This document shows positions 1 through 8,320 of a stretch of DNA of 64,000 bases, piece after piece; the first letter of the stretch is position 1, and every line of letters starts with the position of its first letter. Source of the DNA: Acidimicrobiia bacterium (GTDB lineage: Bacteria > Actinomycetota > Acidimicrobiia > Acidimicrobiales > Poriferisodalaceae); the NCBI GenBank assembly GCA_022821985.1, contig JAJECP010000020.1, positions 33,583 to 97,582 of the forward strand, in the 5' to 3' direction. The notes below the pieces were generated by a model. The model had not been told where the DNA came from and searched no databases. It saw only the letters and a list, made by a program, of their open reading frames with translations. A program made the translations under genes and the position numbers.

Positions 1-160
1 CGTCTTCGAGGAGTTGGAGCGTCTGCCGGAGGTCGATGATGTAAATGCCGTTGCGCTCGCCCCACAGGAACCGTTCCATCTTCGGATTCCAGCGGCGGGT
101 TTGGTGGCCGAAATGCACGCCGGCGGCGAGCAGGTCGGACATGGTCACAACAGCGGACAT
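1..160 (-). CDS. rpsB: 30S ribosomal protein S2, N-terminal part (runs off window)
   Basis: Read on the minus strand, the first about 53 residues match the start of ribosomal protein S2: a [15 protein letters not shown] block followed by [17 protein letters not shown], both hallmarks of the S2 N-terminus that contacts 16S rRNA in the small subunit. The start at 160 is preceded by GGAGGAG at good spacing, so it is preferred over the internal ATG at 142. The rest of the gene lies beyond position 1. The gene is co-directional with the M23-like, xerC and dprA genes, as in other actinobacteria. Confidence 0.96.
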   Translation of the reverse strand, partial: MSAVVTMSDLLAAGVHFGHQTRRWNPKMERFLWGERNGIYIIDLRQTLQLLED

Positions 161-202
161 GAATGCTCCTCCCCACGGTTCGAATCTCTGCACCGGGGAC
201 GA

Positions 203-221
203 CGCCGCTTTGGCAGCGGCG
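203..221 (-). terminator. Short GC hairpin between the M23-like gene and rpsB
   Basis: CGCCGCT and AGCGGCG form a perfect 7-bp stem around a 5-nt loop in the 190-nt spacer before rpsB. There is no U-run, so it could be a weak terminator for the upstream genes or part of an S2 leader. Only the inverted repeat is seen; its role is inferred. Confidence 0.3.
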
Positions 222-350
222 ACCGTGGGGTCGCCCCGGCTGGTCAGTGAATGGTCGGTGGCATTGTGATCTCGGCGAGACGCGCTGGCGCAGACTCGGG
301 CTTCCGGGAGACTCGGCCTCCTGAATGCCAGGCCTCCGTCGGCGTAAGCC

Positions 351-932
351 TCAGAGCACCGCATTGCCGACGCCGGAGTGTAACCAGCGCAGTTGCAGGC
401 GATACACGGCGGGCGACGAGGGGACGAGATGCGGGCGGCCAAGCGAAGGCTGCCCACTTGGGCTGCCACGGCTGCCGAAAATCTGAGCCGGGTCGAGGTA
501 GATCTCGCCCCGGCGCACGCCGACATGCAGCCGATCGCCCGTGGTGCCGAGTTGTTGTCGTTGCTGGACCCGCTCGCCTCTGCGCACGCCGATCGACGCA
601 ACCCCCGAGTACGACACTCGCAGACCGTCGGGATGGCTCACCGTGACATGCAATCGCCCGCCTACCGGCCCGGCGAAGCTGACGACTCCATCGGCCGCAG
701 CCCAGAATGCCGAGCCGGGCTGCGTCGCGAACTCGAGGCCGCGATTGCCGGGTCCGTACGGGTTGTCCGGCGGCCGGAATGGGTCCACGACGGTGCCCTG
801 CACCGGCCAGATGTAGCCGAGCGCCGGTCCAGACTGTGCGGGCACGGATTGTGCTGGCACGGCCTGTGCCCACGCCGGGCCGCTTGCGACAGCCAGCACA
901 GCCGCGCCCGCAACAGCGAATGCGATGGTCAG
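351..932 (-). CDS. Exported M23 (LytM)-like protein, probably catalytically dead
   Basis: About 194 residues: a hydrophobic signal-like segment ending in a run of Ala (GPAWAQA), a short PAQS repeat, then an M23/LytM fold in which [16 protein letters not shown] and LHVGVRRG are recognisable. The usual first metal-ligand motif, HxG(I/V)D, reads NRGLE, so the His and Asp ligands are replaced, and the final HxH reads HVG. This suggests a regulatory or binding role rather than cell-wall cleavage. No ATG or GTG lies at the N-terminus: the frame enters through xerC, and the most plausible start is a CTG whose last bases overlap the xerC stop (CTGA). The gene occupies the place where actinobacteria keep an M23 peptidase beside rpsB. 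Confidence 0.72.
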   Translation of the reverse strand: MTIAFAVAGAAVLAVASGPAWAQAVPAQSVPAQSGPALGYIWPVQGTVVDPFRPPDNPYGPGNRGLEFATQPGSAFWAAADGVVSFAGPVGGRLHVTVSHPDGLRVSYSGVASIGVRRGERVQQRQQLGTTGDRLHVGVRRGEIYLDPAQIFGSRGSPSGQPSLGRPHLVPSSPAVYRLQLRWLHSGVGNAVL

Positions 933-1843
933 GCGCGCGGGTGTGCCGACTCGTAGACCTCCCGGAGACGCTCCTTGCTGACCCGCGTGTAGATCTGCGT
1001 GGTCGCGAGTCGCCCGTGGCCGAGCAGTTCCTGCACCACGCGCAGGTCGGCTCCGCCGTCCAGCAGATGCGTGGCGTAGGTGTGTCGCAGGGCATGCGGA
1101 TGGGTCGGCGTAGCGGCGTGACGATCCAGGATCCGCTGGACGTCCCGAGTGCCGAGCCGGTTGCCGCGCAGGTTCACCAGCAGTGCCGCAGGGTCGCGGT
1201 CGGCCGGCTCGCGCAGCCGCTGCCCGTCGAACGCGTCGCTGCCGCCATCGCGCCACGCGGCGAGCAACGCCATGGCCGGCTCGCTGAGCGGCACCCGGCG
1301 ATGCTTGGCGCCCTTGCCGATCACCTCGATGTGAGCGCTGCCGGGCCGGAAGGCACCGCGATCGAGCTGGCAGAGCTCGTTGACGCGCAGGCCGCTGCCG
1401 TAGAGCAGCTCGAGCACGAGCCGGTCGCGCAGCTCGGTCGGATCGTCTGGCACGGTGCCGTCGCCCAGCATCTCGGACACTTCGGCCGCACCCAGGACGC
1501 GTGGCAAGCGTCCCGAGCCAGCAGGCGCGACTAGCCCGAGTGCCGGGTCGACCTCGATGGCGCCTTGGCGCGCCAGCCACCCGAAGTAGCGCCTCAATGC
1601 GGACGCTTTGCGAGCCACCGAGCGTCGCGACAGCCCGCGCACCGACAGGAATGCGATGTAGCGGCGCAGCCAGCGCCGATCGACGTCGCTGGGTCCGTTG
1701 AGCCCGGCCCGGGCGGCCCATTCGGCGAACTGGCGCAGATCCGACCGGTAGGCGCGCTTGGTGGAATCCGATGCCGCAGTCAGCGACAGAACGAATTCGG
1801 GGACTCGCCACACCGGCGGCGTCCCGGTCTCGGGATGCGACAT
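929..1843 (-). CDS. xerC: Tyrosine recombinase XerC/XerD type
   Basis: A 304-residue site-specific recombinase of the XerC/D family, which resolves chromosome dimers at dif during division. An N-terminal SAM-like core-binding domain occupies roughly residues 10-95. The catalytic domain shows the complete set: Arg in YGSGLRVNE (about 153), Lys in GKGAKHRR, HxxR in [10 protein letters not shown] (about 250-253), His in LLGHG (276) and the nucleophile Tyr in TQIYTRV (285). The frame could begin at a GTG at 1924, directly after dprA, but the extra 27 residues are hydrophobic and atypical, so the ATG at 1843 is chosen. Whether it is XerC or XerD cannot be settled without the partner gene. Confidence 0.9.
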   Translation of the reverse strand: MSHPETGTPPVWRVPEFVLSLTAASDSTKRAYRSDLRQFAEWAARAGLNGPSDVDRRWLRRYIAFLSVRGLSRRSVARKASALRRYFGWLARQGAIEVDPALGLVAPAGSGRLPRVLGAAEVSEMLGDGTVPDDPTELRDRLVLELLYGSGLRVNELCQLDRGAFRPGSAHIEVIGKGAKHRRVPLSEPAMALLAAWRDGGSDAFDGQRLREPADRDPAALLVNLRGNRLGTRDVQRILDRHAATPTHPHALRHTYATHLLDGGADLRVVQELLGHGRLATTQIYTRVSKERLREVYESAHPRA

Positions 1844-1924
1844 CGCCAGACCCACAGTCACCAGAACCACAGTACCGATGGGTCCCCACCGGTTCGCAAG
1901 CCCCGCCAGGGCAATCTCGGGCAC

Positions 1925-3148
1925 TCATCGGGCCTTCTCCCACCAACCACCGGTTTCGCTGGCCCAGCCCGACAGCTGCAACCGGCCCAGCGCCGACGCC
2001 AGCTCGCCGAGGCTGGCACCGGTTTGCAGCGCCAGCTCGTCGAGCGTGCGAGGCCCGGCGGTGAGCTCGTCGAGGATCTGGCGGTCGAGCGGCTCGTCCG
2101 GCTGCGACCCTGCGGCGACCGCTGCGGCCGTTCGGGCCACGGTGCGGCCCCGCGCATCGCGCTCGGTCTCGCTGCGCTCACACGCTGGCCGGGCCGGGGA
2201 CTCGGCGTCCAATGCCGACAGCACGTCGGCCACCTCGCAAACCGGCGCGCACCCGTCAGCGAGCAGCCGGTTGGCGCCGGCTGAGGCCGCGCTGGTGATC
2301 GGCCCCGGCACAGCCATCACCGGCCGGTCCCGCTCGGCTGCTGCGTCGACTGTGTACATCGAGCCGCCCGTCGTCCCGGACTCGACCACAACCAGCACCT
2401 CGGACAGTGCCGCCACGATCCGGTTGCGCGCCGGGAACTGCCAGTGCGCTGCACGCCGGCCGAGCGGGTACTCGCTGAGCAGTGTCCCGCGTCGTGCCAC
2501 ATCGGCCCACAGCGTCCGGTTCGAGGCGGGGTACACCTGGTCGAGCCCGCTGCCGACGACGCCGGCGACCGGCCCGCCCGCGTCGAGCGCCGCTCGCTGA
2601 GCGATGCCGTCGATGCCGGTCGCCAATCCCGACACCACTGCCACCCCCGCCGCTGCGAGGCCCGCCCCGAGTTGCTGTGCCACTGTGCGCCCATACGCAG
2701 TGCATCGCCGTGTGCCCACAACGCCGACGCGCCGGATCTCCGGATCGATCGCAACGCCCTGGCCGAACAGCAGCGCAGGAGGCTCGGGATCTGACTCCCA
2801 GATCTCGGCTGCATCGCTGCGAGCCGGCACAGATAGCCAGATGCCCTCACGCGCATGCATAGCGAGCAAGTCGGCGCCGACGGGATGCCCGCTGATCGCC
2901 GCACGCTCGAAGGCCAATGCGGCCTGCCGCCGCCATGTCGCGATCAGCTGCTCATCCACACCGCGGCACGATCGCAACGCCGTCAGCACCGCAGCCCGCC
3001 CGGCACGCAGCTGATCGATGGACTCAAGGGCGTCACGGCTGCTCAACAAGGCACGCAGTCGCGCCGGGCCCATGTGCGGCAACGAGCACAGCTCGATCAG
3101 CGCACCGAGTTCCGCTCGCTCGGCATCGGAACGGCCGACGGTGCTCAC
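1925..3148 (-). CDS. dprA: DNA-processing protein DprA/Smf
   Basis: Binds incoming single-stranded DNA and loads RecA during transformation. The Rossmann-like DprA core is clear: GVVGTRRCTAYG, SGLATGIDGIAQ, LLSEYPLG, FPARNRIVAALS and ESGTTGGSMYT. An N-terminal SAM/HhH region precedes it and a winged-helix-like domain (DRQILDELTAG onwards) ends it. The GTG at 3148 is preferred because GGGAGGG lies 7 nt ahead; a GTG at 3187 overlapping the comM stop has no such site. The linker around 2110-2190 codes for an Arg/Glu/Ala-rich stretch whose DNA partly resembles the dispersed 65-bp repeat found elsewhere in the window. It forms a competence-like cluster with comM. Confidence 0.95.
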   Translation of the reverse strand: MSTVGRSDAERAELGALIELCSLPHMGPARLRALLSSRDALESIDQLRAGRAAVLTALRSCRGVDEQLIATWRRQAALAFERAAISGHPVGADLLAMHAREGIWLSVPARSDAAEIWESDPEPPALLFGQGVAIDPEIRRVGVVGTRRCTAYGRTVAQQLGAGLAAAGVAVVSGLATGIDGIAQRAALDAGGPVAGVVGSGLDQVYPASNRTLWADVARRGTLLSEYPLGRRAAHWQFPARNRIVAALSEVLVVVESGTTGGSMYTVDAAAERDRPVMAVPGPITSAASAGANRLLADGCAPVCEVADVLSALDAESPARPACERSETERDARGRTVARTAAAVAAGSQPDEPLDRQILDELTAGPRTLDELALQTGASLGELASALGRLQLSGWASETGGWWEKAR

Positions 3149-3183
3149 GGCGTGACCCTCCCCGCCGCTGTCTCCGCCCCAGC

Positions 3184-4701
3184 TCACGCTGCCGTGGCAG
3201 GCGCGTGCAGCCTGCCCACGCTGGCGCGCAGCGTGAGCGCTTCGTTGAGACGTTCAGCATCGATGAGTGGTTCGTCGCTGGCGAGATCGCACAGCGTCAA
3301 CGCAACGCAGCGCACGCGGTGCAATCCGCGGCCGCTGAGCAGTCCACCACGCAAGCGCTCGCGGAGCACGGCGTGTGCCGCTGGCGTCAGCGGGGCGAAG
3401 TGCTCGAGCTGCGCGCCGGACAGCTCGACATTGGCCTCGACACCCCGAGAGGCGGCCCGCTCGCGAGCCGCCGCCACCCGGCCAGCCACGGCGGCGGTCG
3501 GCTCGCCGCGGATGCCGTCGAGCAATTGGTCGGGATCGGGCGGCCGCACTTGGATGCGGAGATCGAAGCGGTCGAGCAGCGGCCCCGAGAGGCGCCGGAG
3601 GTATCGCTGGCGGACGAGGTCCGAGCAGCGGCACGAGTTCGGCCGACCGGCTTGGCCACACGGGCACGGATTCATGGCCGCCACAAGCAAGAAGCGAGCC
3701 GGAAACGCGCACGTGCCCAACGCTCGGCTCACTCGAACGACGCCTTCTTCGAGCGGCTGGCGCATGGCATCGAGCACGCTGGGCGCGAATTCGCCGAGTT
3801 CATCGAGAAAGAGCACGCCGCGGTGTGCGAGCGAGATCTCTCCGGGGCGAATCGCATTCGTGCCGCCGCCGATCAGCGCGGTCACCGTGGCGGTGTGATG
3901 GGGACTGCGGAGAAGCGGCCGAGTGGCCAAGCCGGTGGGCAGCGGCAACCCTGCTGCCGACTGGACCCGCGTGGCCTCCATCGCACACTGCCGGCTGAGC
4001 TCGGGCAGCAGGCCCACCAAGCGCCGGGCCAGCATTGTCTTGCCTGCGCCCGGAGGTCCCAGCATCAGCAAGTGGTGACCGCCCGCCGCGGCAACCTCGA
4101 CCGCTCGTCGAGCGGAAGGCTGCCCGATCACGTCGCTGAGATCGGGCACCGGCACGGGGGGCGGCTGTGGCGGGACCGGCGGCGGATCGGGCCACGGTGC
4201 GCGGCCTGCGAGCACCGACGCGAGCTGGCCCAGCGTGCGAACCGGGTGAACGTCTCGCGGATTTGCTGCGAGCGCAACGTGATAGGCCTCGGACGCAACC
4301 ACGACCGCACGGTCGCGGAGCGCGTCGGTGAGCGGCAGCATGCCGGCCGTGCCCCTGACGGCTCCATCGAGGCCGAGTTCGCCCAGGAACGCCTTCCCGC
4401 GCAGCGACTCGGCTGGCACTTGCTCGGTGACTGCGAGCACGGCCACTGCCATCGCCACGTCGAGAACCGCGCCCCCTTTGCGCAAGCCTGACGGTGCCAG
4501 GTTGACAGTGACGCGACTGTCGGGCCAGTCGAGTCCCGATGACAGCACCGCCGCCCGAACCCGGTCACGCGCTTCGCGACAGGCGGCATCGGGCAGCCCG
4601 ACAATGGTGAACGACGGCAGTCCGTTCGAGGTGTGCACCTCAACGGTAACGACGTGACCGTCGACGCCGACCAGCGTCGCGGTCGTTGCGGTAGCCAGCA
4701 T
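3184..4701 (-). CDS. comM: Mg chelatase-family AAA+ ATPase ComM/YifB
   Basis: A 505-residue protein of the ComM/YifB family, a hexameric helicase that promotes branch migration during natural transformation. The N-terminal ChlI-like domain begins with TLVGVDGHVVTVEV and contains VTVNLAPSGLRKGG. The AAA+ module has Walker A GPPGAGKTMLAR, Walker B GVLFLDELGE and the family motif AAMNPCPCG, followed by a C-terminal Mg-chelatase domain. The ATG at 4701 follows GGAGGA at ideal spacing, which rejects a much longer frame extending upstream. Its stop lies just ahead of dprA, consistent with one transcript. Confidence 0.95.
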   Translation of the reverse strand: MLATATTATLVGVDGHVVTVEVHTSNGLPSFTIVGLPDAACREARDRVRAAVLSSGLDWPDSRVTVNLAPSGLRKGGAVLDVAMAVAVLAVTEQVPAESLRGKAFLGELGLDGAVRGTAGMLPLTDALRDRAVVVASEAYHVALAANPRDVHPVRTLGQLASVLAGRAPWPDPPPVPPQPPPVPVPDLSDVIGQPSARRAVEVAAAGGHHLLMLGPPGAGKTMLARRLVGLLPELSRQCAMEATRVQSAAGLPLPTGLATRPLLRSPHHTATVTALIGGGTNAIRPGEISLAHRGVLFLDELGEFAPSVLDAMRQPLEEGVVRVSRALGTCAFPARFLLVAAMNPCPCGQAGRPNSCRCSDLVRQRYLRRLSGPLLDRFDLRIQVRPPDPDQLLDGIRGEPTAAVAGRVAAARERAASRGVEANVELSGAQLEHFAPLTPAAHAVLRERLRGGLLSGRGLHRVRCVALTLCDLASDEPLIDAERLNEALTLRASVGRLHAPATAA

Positions 4702-4947
4702 GGGCCTCCTCCGGCAACTCGGACCGGACGCGGCGCCGAGGTGGCGCAGTCCGGATTCGACGAAGAAGCCCGCTTGGGGGCCACGATCGGTACAGCGGCG
4801 TCGGTGACGACTGACCTGCTGAGCCTGCATCACGGCACGCGAGCCATCGCTGCAGCCTCGACGGGGGACCGTACACCGGAGCCGCCCATAACAGGCTGGC
4901 ATTTTCTGACGCCACGCGGCCGAGCCGCGCCGGGCGATACTGCACGA

Positions 4948-5058
4948 GTGGGATACGACCCGTATCGCAAGCACAGCATCACCCGGCTCGACTACGTGCT
5001 TGTTGCCGTTGCCTCGCTGGTCGCGCTCGGCCTGGTGCTGTGGGCGGTGCTGGCCTGA
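4948..5058 (+). CDS. Small single-pass membrane protein, 36 aa
   Basis: A short frame from a GTG codes for a basic, Tyr-containing head (GYDPYRKHSITRLDY) followed by one hydrophobic helix of about 20 residues rich in Leu, Val and Ala that ends the protein. The stop overlaps the ATG of the next gene (TGATG), which supports translational coupling. No family is recognised. It would sit in the cytoplasmic membrane with a cytoplasmic positively charged N-terminus. Confidence 0.6.
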   Translation: MGYDPYRKHSITRLDYVLVAVASLVALGLVLWAVLA

Positions 5059-5276
5059 TGCCGCCGATACGCCAACTCGAGCCCGTGCCCGGTTTCGAGG
5101 TGCGACGGGTGCAGCCTTTCGAAGCGGTCAAGCGATACGTCTGCGGCGGCTGCGGCAACTCCATCGAGGCCGGTACCGGCCATGTGGTCGCCGTGCCGAT
5201 CGATGCTCCCGATCTCCGGCGTCACTGGCACTGGGGTTGCTGGCAGGCACGCGACCGGCGGCGGCCGGTGGGGTGA
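5058..5276 (+). CDS. Small zinc-ribbon-like conserved protein
   Basis: A 72-residue protein with a CGGCG pair and a later HWHWGCW, giving a likely Cys/His zinc site. The arrangement RYVCGGCG, then GHVVAVP, then RRHWHxxCW resembles small actinobacterial proteins annotated only as hypothetical or, without basis, ATP/GTP-binding. The ATG overlaps the stop of the preceding membrane peptide gene, so the two form a small plus-strand operon between comM and yraN on the opposite strand. Function unknown; a nucleic-acid or protein-binding role would be a guess. Confidence 0.75.
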   Translation: MPPIRQLEPVPGFEVRRVQPFEAVKRYVCGGCGNSIEAGTGHVVAVPIDAPDLRRHWHWGCWQARDRRRPVG

Positions 5277-5289
5277 ACAGCGTCGGCCG

Positions 5290-5634
5290 CTAGAAGGCCC
5301 CGGTGAGCACCTCTACTTTGCGGCCCATCACAGACGCGGCGTCACAGCGAATCGGACCGCTCCAACCGCCCCGCTGGCGCACGTAGTGCGCTGCGAGCCG
5401 TCGGACCTGCTGCTGCTTACGCGCGGTGATCGCCTCGAAGCCCGTACCGAAGCGATCACTGGAACGGGTCTTCACTTCGCAGATCACCAAGTGGGTTCCG
5501 TCGGTCACCACGAGGTCCAGCTCCCCGAGCTGGCATCGCCAATTGCGATCCAGTACGCGGTAGCCGCGCTCGGCATACCAGCGCTCGACGAGTCCTTCGC
5601 CGTACCTGCCGAGTGCCTGACGCCGAGCGGTCAC
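5290..5634 (-). CDS. yraN: UPF0102 family protein YraN, nuclease-like fold
   Basis: A 114-residue UPF0102 protein. It keeps the family pattern GExxVERWY, NWRCQLGELDLVVTDG and VICEVKTRS. The E-x-D and E-x-K residues match the PD-(D/E)xK nuclease core, although no cellular substrate is established for the family. It has a GTG start and lies downstream of rplS on the minus strand, its standard position in actinobacteria. It converges with the small plus-strand zinc-ribbon gene, leaving only 13 nt between the stops. Confidence 0.93.
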   Translation of the reverse strand: MTARRQALGRYGEGLVERWYAERGYRVLDRNWRCQLGELDLVVTDGTHLVICEVKTRSSDRFGTGFEAITARKQQQVRRLAAHYVRQRGGWSGPIRCDAASVMGRKVEVLTGAF

Positions 5635-5672
5635 GCGCGCCCCGCGTCCGGCCCGCGACCGATCGTGTGCCG

Positions 5673-6017
5673 CTAGAAGCGCTTCTCGGGAATACGCGCT
5701 GCCTTGCCGACGCGGTCGCGCAGGTAGTACAGCTTCGCTCGGCGCACATCGCCGACCGCTACCCGCTCGATCTTCGCGATGGTGGGAGCGTGCAGCGGAA
5801 ATGTCCGCTCGACCCCGACGCCGAAGCTGAGCTTGCGAACCGTGAAGGTTTCGCTGATGCCCGACGAGTGCCGTGCGATCACGTAACCCTCGAACACCTG
5901 CGTGCGCTGGCGGTTGCCCTCGACGACGCGCACATGGACGCGCACGGTGTCACCAGGGCCGAAGTCGGGGTGATCGTCTCGAAGACGAGCCTGGTCGACA
6001 AGATCGGTGCTGCCCAT
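5673..6017 (-). CDS. rplS: 50S ribosomal protein L19
   Basis: Full-length 114-residue L19, which sits at the interface of the ribosomal subunits. The family blocks [52 protein letters not shown] and RRAKLYYLR are all present, and the end [10 protein letters not shown] is typical of bacterial L19. It follows trmD by about 50 nt, matching the classical rpsP-rimM-trmD-rplS operon. Confidence 0.97.
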   Translation of the reverse strand: MGSTDLVDQARLRDDHPDFGPGDTVRVHVRVVEGNRQRTQVFEGYVIARHSSGISETFTVRKLSFGVGVERTFPLHAPTIAKIERVAVGDVRRAKLYYLRDRVGKAARIPEKRF

Positions 6018-6068
6018 GGCGATCCGACTCCTGTGATCGGCGTGACGACGAACACCGCAGGCTAGTGG

Positions 6069-6872
6069 TCAGTCCGCGGATTGCCGCAACGAGAGTTCGA
6101 GGCCGAACTCTGTGAGGAGCTCTCGGTCTGCCTCGCTCACGCCTCGTGCTGCCAGCAGATCGGGGCGCTCTGCCGCAGTGCGGATGAGCGCCATCGCCTG
6201 GCGCCAACGACCGACACGAGCGTGGTCGCCGCTGCGCAGCACTTCGGGCGCGTCGAGTCCGCGGAACGATGCGGGGCGCGTCCACTGCGGGTGCTCCAGC
6301 AGCCCGGTCGCGAAGCTCTCTTCCTCGCTGGAAGCCTCGTTGCCCAATACACCGGGCACCAGCCTTCCGACCGCCTCCACGACAACCATGGCGGCGAATT
6401 CGCCGCCCGCCAGCACCACATCGCCGACGGAAACCGAGCCGTCGACGAGCTCGGTGCGGATGCGTTCGTCCACGCCTTCGTAGCGGCCGCACAGCAGGCT
6501 GAAACCGCCTGAGGTTGCCAGCTCGGCGGCCATCGCCTGATCGAATCGCCGGCCGCCAGCGTCGAGCAACAACAGCGGCCGTGGAGGCGCGACCGCCTCG
6601 ACAGCCGCAAAGACCGGCTCAGGCATCAGGATCATGCCCGGCCCGCCTCCGAAGGGAGCATCGTCGACCGTGCGATGGGCGTCTGTGGTCGCCAGCCGCA
6701 GGTCCCAGCAGCGGATGTCGAGCACGCCGCTGCGTCGGGCCCGCCCGAGAATGCTCAGCTCGCACATGGCATCGAGCTCGTCGGGGAAAATGGAGAACAG
6801 GTCGATGCGCAGCTCCGCCGCCGGCCCCTGCGCCGGAGTGGGTTGGGCGCTATCCGAGCTCGAAGAGGCCAT
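6069..6872 (-). CDS. trmD: tRNA (guanine-N1)-methyltransferase TrmD
   Basis: A 267-residue SPOUT methyltransferase that methylates G37 of tRNA and so prevents +1 frameshifting. It has RIDLFSIFPDEL at the N-terminus, DDAPFGGGPGMI, and the trefoil-knot SAM-binding loops LLCGRYEGVDERI and SVGDVVLAGGE. The ATG at 6872 has GGAGGT 5 nt upstream, which fixes the start over one eight codons earlier. It overlaps the end of rimM by 23 nt, implying translational coupling. Confidence 0.96.
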   Translation of the reverse strand: MASSSSDSAQPTPAQGPAAELRIDLFSIFPDELDAMCELSILGRARRSGVLDIRCWDLRLATTDAHRTVDDAPFGGGPGMILMPEPVFAAVEAVAPPRPLLLLDAGGRRFDQAMAAELATSGGFSLLCGRYEGVDERIRTELVDGSVSVGDVVLAGGEFAAMVVVEAVGRLVPGVLGNEASSEEESFATGLLEHPQWTRPASFRGLDAPEVLRSGDHARVGRWRQAMALIRTAAERPDLLAARGVSEADRELLTEFGLELSLRQSAD

Positions 6873-7359
6873 CGGGTACCTCCACGTGGACGGCACCGGG
6901 TTCGCTGCGCACCACGAAGGTCAGCGGCACGAGGTGCCCGGTGTCGAGCTCGAGCAGATCCGCCGCCGGATTCGCCACAACACCCGTGATCACGCCGGCG
7001 TCGAATCCGTGCTGATCGATGACCGAGCTTCCGCACAACTCGTGCACCCAGAGCTCGTCGGGATCGTCCAACGGCTCAGCAAACACTGTCGTTCCGGTCA
7101 ACGCTGCCGCAGCATCACGATCGTCGATGCCCTCAAAGCTGACGAGCCATCGATTGCCGTCGAAGCGGGCACGGGACACCACTCGCTCCCCTGCTGCGGT
7201 GATGAGCTTCGAGCCGACATCGAATCGCTCCAACCGGTTGGTGACAGGGTGCATCACGACGTCGCCGCGCACACCGTGCGCGCGCCCGACAGTCGCGATC
7301 TCCAGCAGGCCTGCTGGATGGGATTCAGTCCCGGAAGTCGATTTCGACCTGGACGCCAT
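6850..7359 (-). CDS. rimM: Ribosome maturation factor RimM
   Basis: About 169 residues with the RimM N-terminal beta-barrel (IATVGRAHGVRGDV, HPVTNRLERF) and the C-terminal PRC-barrel (ELWVHELCGSSVID, NPAADLLELDTG, LVPLTFV). It helps 30S head assembly by binding S19. The nearest in-frame start is the ATG at 7359, inside the end of khpA, so the two genes overlap by about 35 nt. No clear Shine-Dalgarno site precedes it and initiation probably depends on coupling. Confidence 0.93.
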   Translation of the reverse strand: MASRSKSTSGTESHPAGLLEIATVGRAHGVRGDVVMHPVTNRLERFDVGSKLITAAGERVVSRARFDGNRWLVSFEGIDDRDAAAALTGTTVFAEPLDDPDELWVHELCGSSVIDQHGFDAGVITGVVANPAADLLELDTGHLVPLTFVVRSEPGAVHVEVPDGLFELG

Positions 7360-7597
7360 CGCGATGGGCTGCGGCGCGCACCAGCGTTCGGATGGCGTTC
7401 GCGACGCGACCTCGCTTGCCGATGACCCGGCCGATGTCATCCGAGCTCACCGTCGCCGTCAAGCTCAGCTTCGAGCCTGACTCCGCGATCTCCACTTCCA
7501 CTTGGTCGGGATGCTCGACAAGCTGAGCGATGAGATACAGCAGGACCTCTTCGGCAGTGGTGGTCTCGGTGTCTTCGCCGGTGTGACCGTCGGTCAC
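7325..7597 (-). CDS. khpA: KH-domain RNA-binding protein KhpA
   Basis: A 90-residue single-KH protein, the YlqC/KhpA family found between rpsP and rimM. The nucleic-acid-binding loop reads VIGKRG within SSDDIGRVIGKRGRVANAI, matching the GxxG signature. An acidic, Thr-rich N-terminus precedes it. The start overlaps the rpsP stop by 4 nt. In Gram-positive bacteria the partner is usually KhpB/Jag, which is not in this window. Confidence 0.93.
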   Translation of the reverse strand: MTDGHTGEDTETTTAEEVLLYLIAQLVEHPDQVEVEIAESGSKLSLTATVSSDDIGRVIGKRGRVANAIRTLVRAAAHRDGVQVEIDFRD

Positions 7598-8064
7598 TGG
7601 GCCTCCCCAGGTTCAGGAGACTTCGGCTCAGGTGCCCCATCCAGGAGCGCTGGCTCATCGGCAGGCACTTCTGCGGAAGTCTCTGGTGAGTCGTCTGCAC
7701 CCGGCTCGGGCGTATCGAGCACCAGATCGGGCGTAGGTGCGGGTGCGGGCTCGGACGATGCAGCTTGCACAGCCTCAGGGCTGCTGTCTGCGGGCTCAGA
7801 GGAGCCCTGCGAGCGGAATTCGTCCCACGCGCCGGAAATCGTCAGCAGCTTGGAGACGGTGTCGCTGGGCTGAGCCCCGTGGCTGAGCCAATGGACAGCG
7901 CGCTCATTGGCGATCGAGATCGCAGAGGGCTCCTGTCGAGGGTCGTAGGTGCCGATGATCTCCAGAACGCGGCCATCGCGTGGCTTGCGGCTGTCGACTG
8001 CGACGACGCGATAGCTCGGCTGCTTCTTCTTGCCGGTGCGCTTGAGGCGCAGACGAACGGCCAT
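7594..8064 (-). CDS. rpsP: 30S ribosomal protein S16 with acidic C-terminal tail
   Basis: Residues 1-85 are a standard S16 (MAVRLRLKRTGKKKQPSYR, DGRVLEIIGTYDPR, WLSHGAQPSDTV). The remaining about 70 residues are a low-complexity tail rich in Pro, Ala, Glu, Asp and Ser. S16 is normally 80-120 residues, so this is a long version; such acidic tails occur in some actinobacteria and are probably disordered. It is the first gene of the rpsP-khpA-rimM-trmD-rplS group. Confidence 0.95.
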   Translation of the reverse strand: MAVRLRLKRTGKKKQPSYRVVAVDSRKPRDGRVLEIIGTYDPRQEPSAISIANERAVHWLSHGAQPSDTVSKLLTISGAWDEFRSQGSSEPADSSPEAVQAASSEPAPAPTPDLVLDTPEPGADDSPETSAEVPADEPALLDGAPEPKSPEPGEAQ

Positions 8065-8174
8065 GTTGCTCCCGGTTAGGTGTATTCGGATGGGGGCTCG
8101 TTGGGGATCGGCGAGCCAAGCAGGCCGCCGCGCCGACGAACGATCCTAACGGGCCACTGCTCGCCAACCCCTTG

Positions 8175-8239
8175 GAGGCTGAGCCGAATGGCGAAGCCGT
8201 GGCCCGAGCGGCCCGTGAGCGCAGCGAACAAGAGCAGGA
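8175..8239 (+). repeat. Copy 1 of a 65-bp dispersed intergenic repeat
   Basis: A 65-nt block in the rpsP-ffh spacer recurs in opposite orientation at 42478-42542 with only two mismatches by eye. It holds the partly palindromic GGCCCGAGCGGCC core followed by GTGAGCGCAGCGAAC. It has no coding role and fills much of a 256-nt gap (8065-8320) in which nothing else is recognisable. It behaves like a REP-type or mobile-derived intergenic element. Confidence 0.8.
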
Positions 8240-8320
8240 AGCAAAGCGTGGCACCACGGGAAGTTCCGCCAATCCGCGCACGCTCTTGGAGACGCGCCCG
8301 CTGTGGAAGCGGATGAGTGC

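Noticed and set aside
177..190. GGTTCGAATC, the T-loop word of tRNAs
   Set aside because: The flanking bases do not form a T-stem or an acceptor stem, and no D-arm or anticodon arm lies upstream.
351..1946. 531-codon minus-strand frame across the M23-like gene and xerC
   Set aside because: Only its last about 190 codons look like protein; the rest is a shadow of xerC in another frame.
3184..4974. Extended ComM start 91 codons upstream
   Set aside because: The added residues are not ComM-like and a strong ribosome-binding site marks the ATG at 4701.
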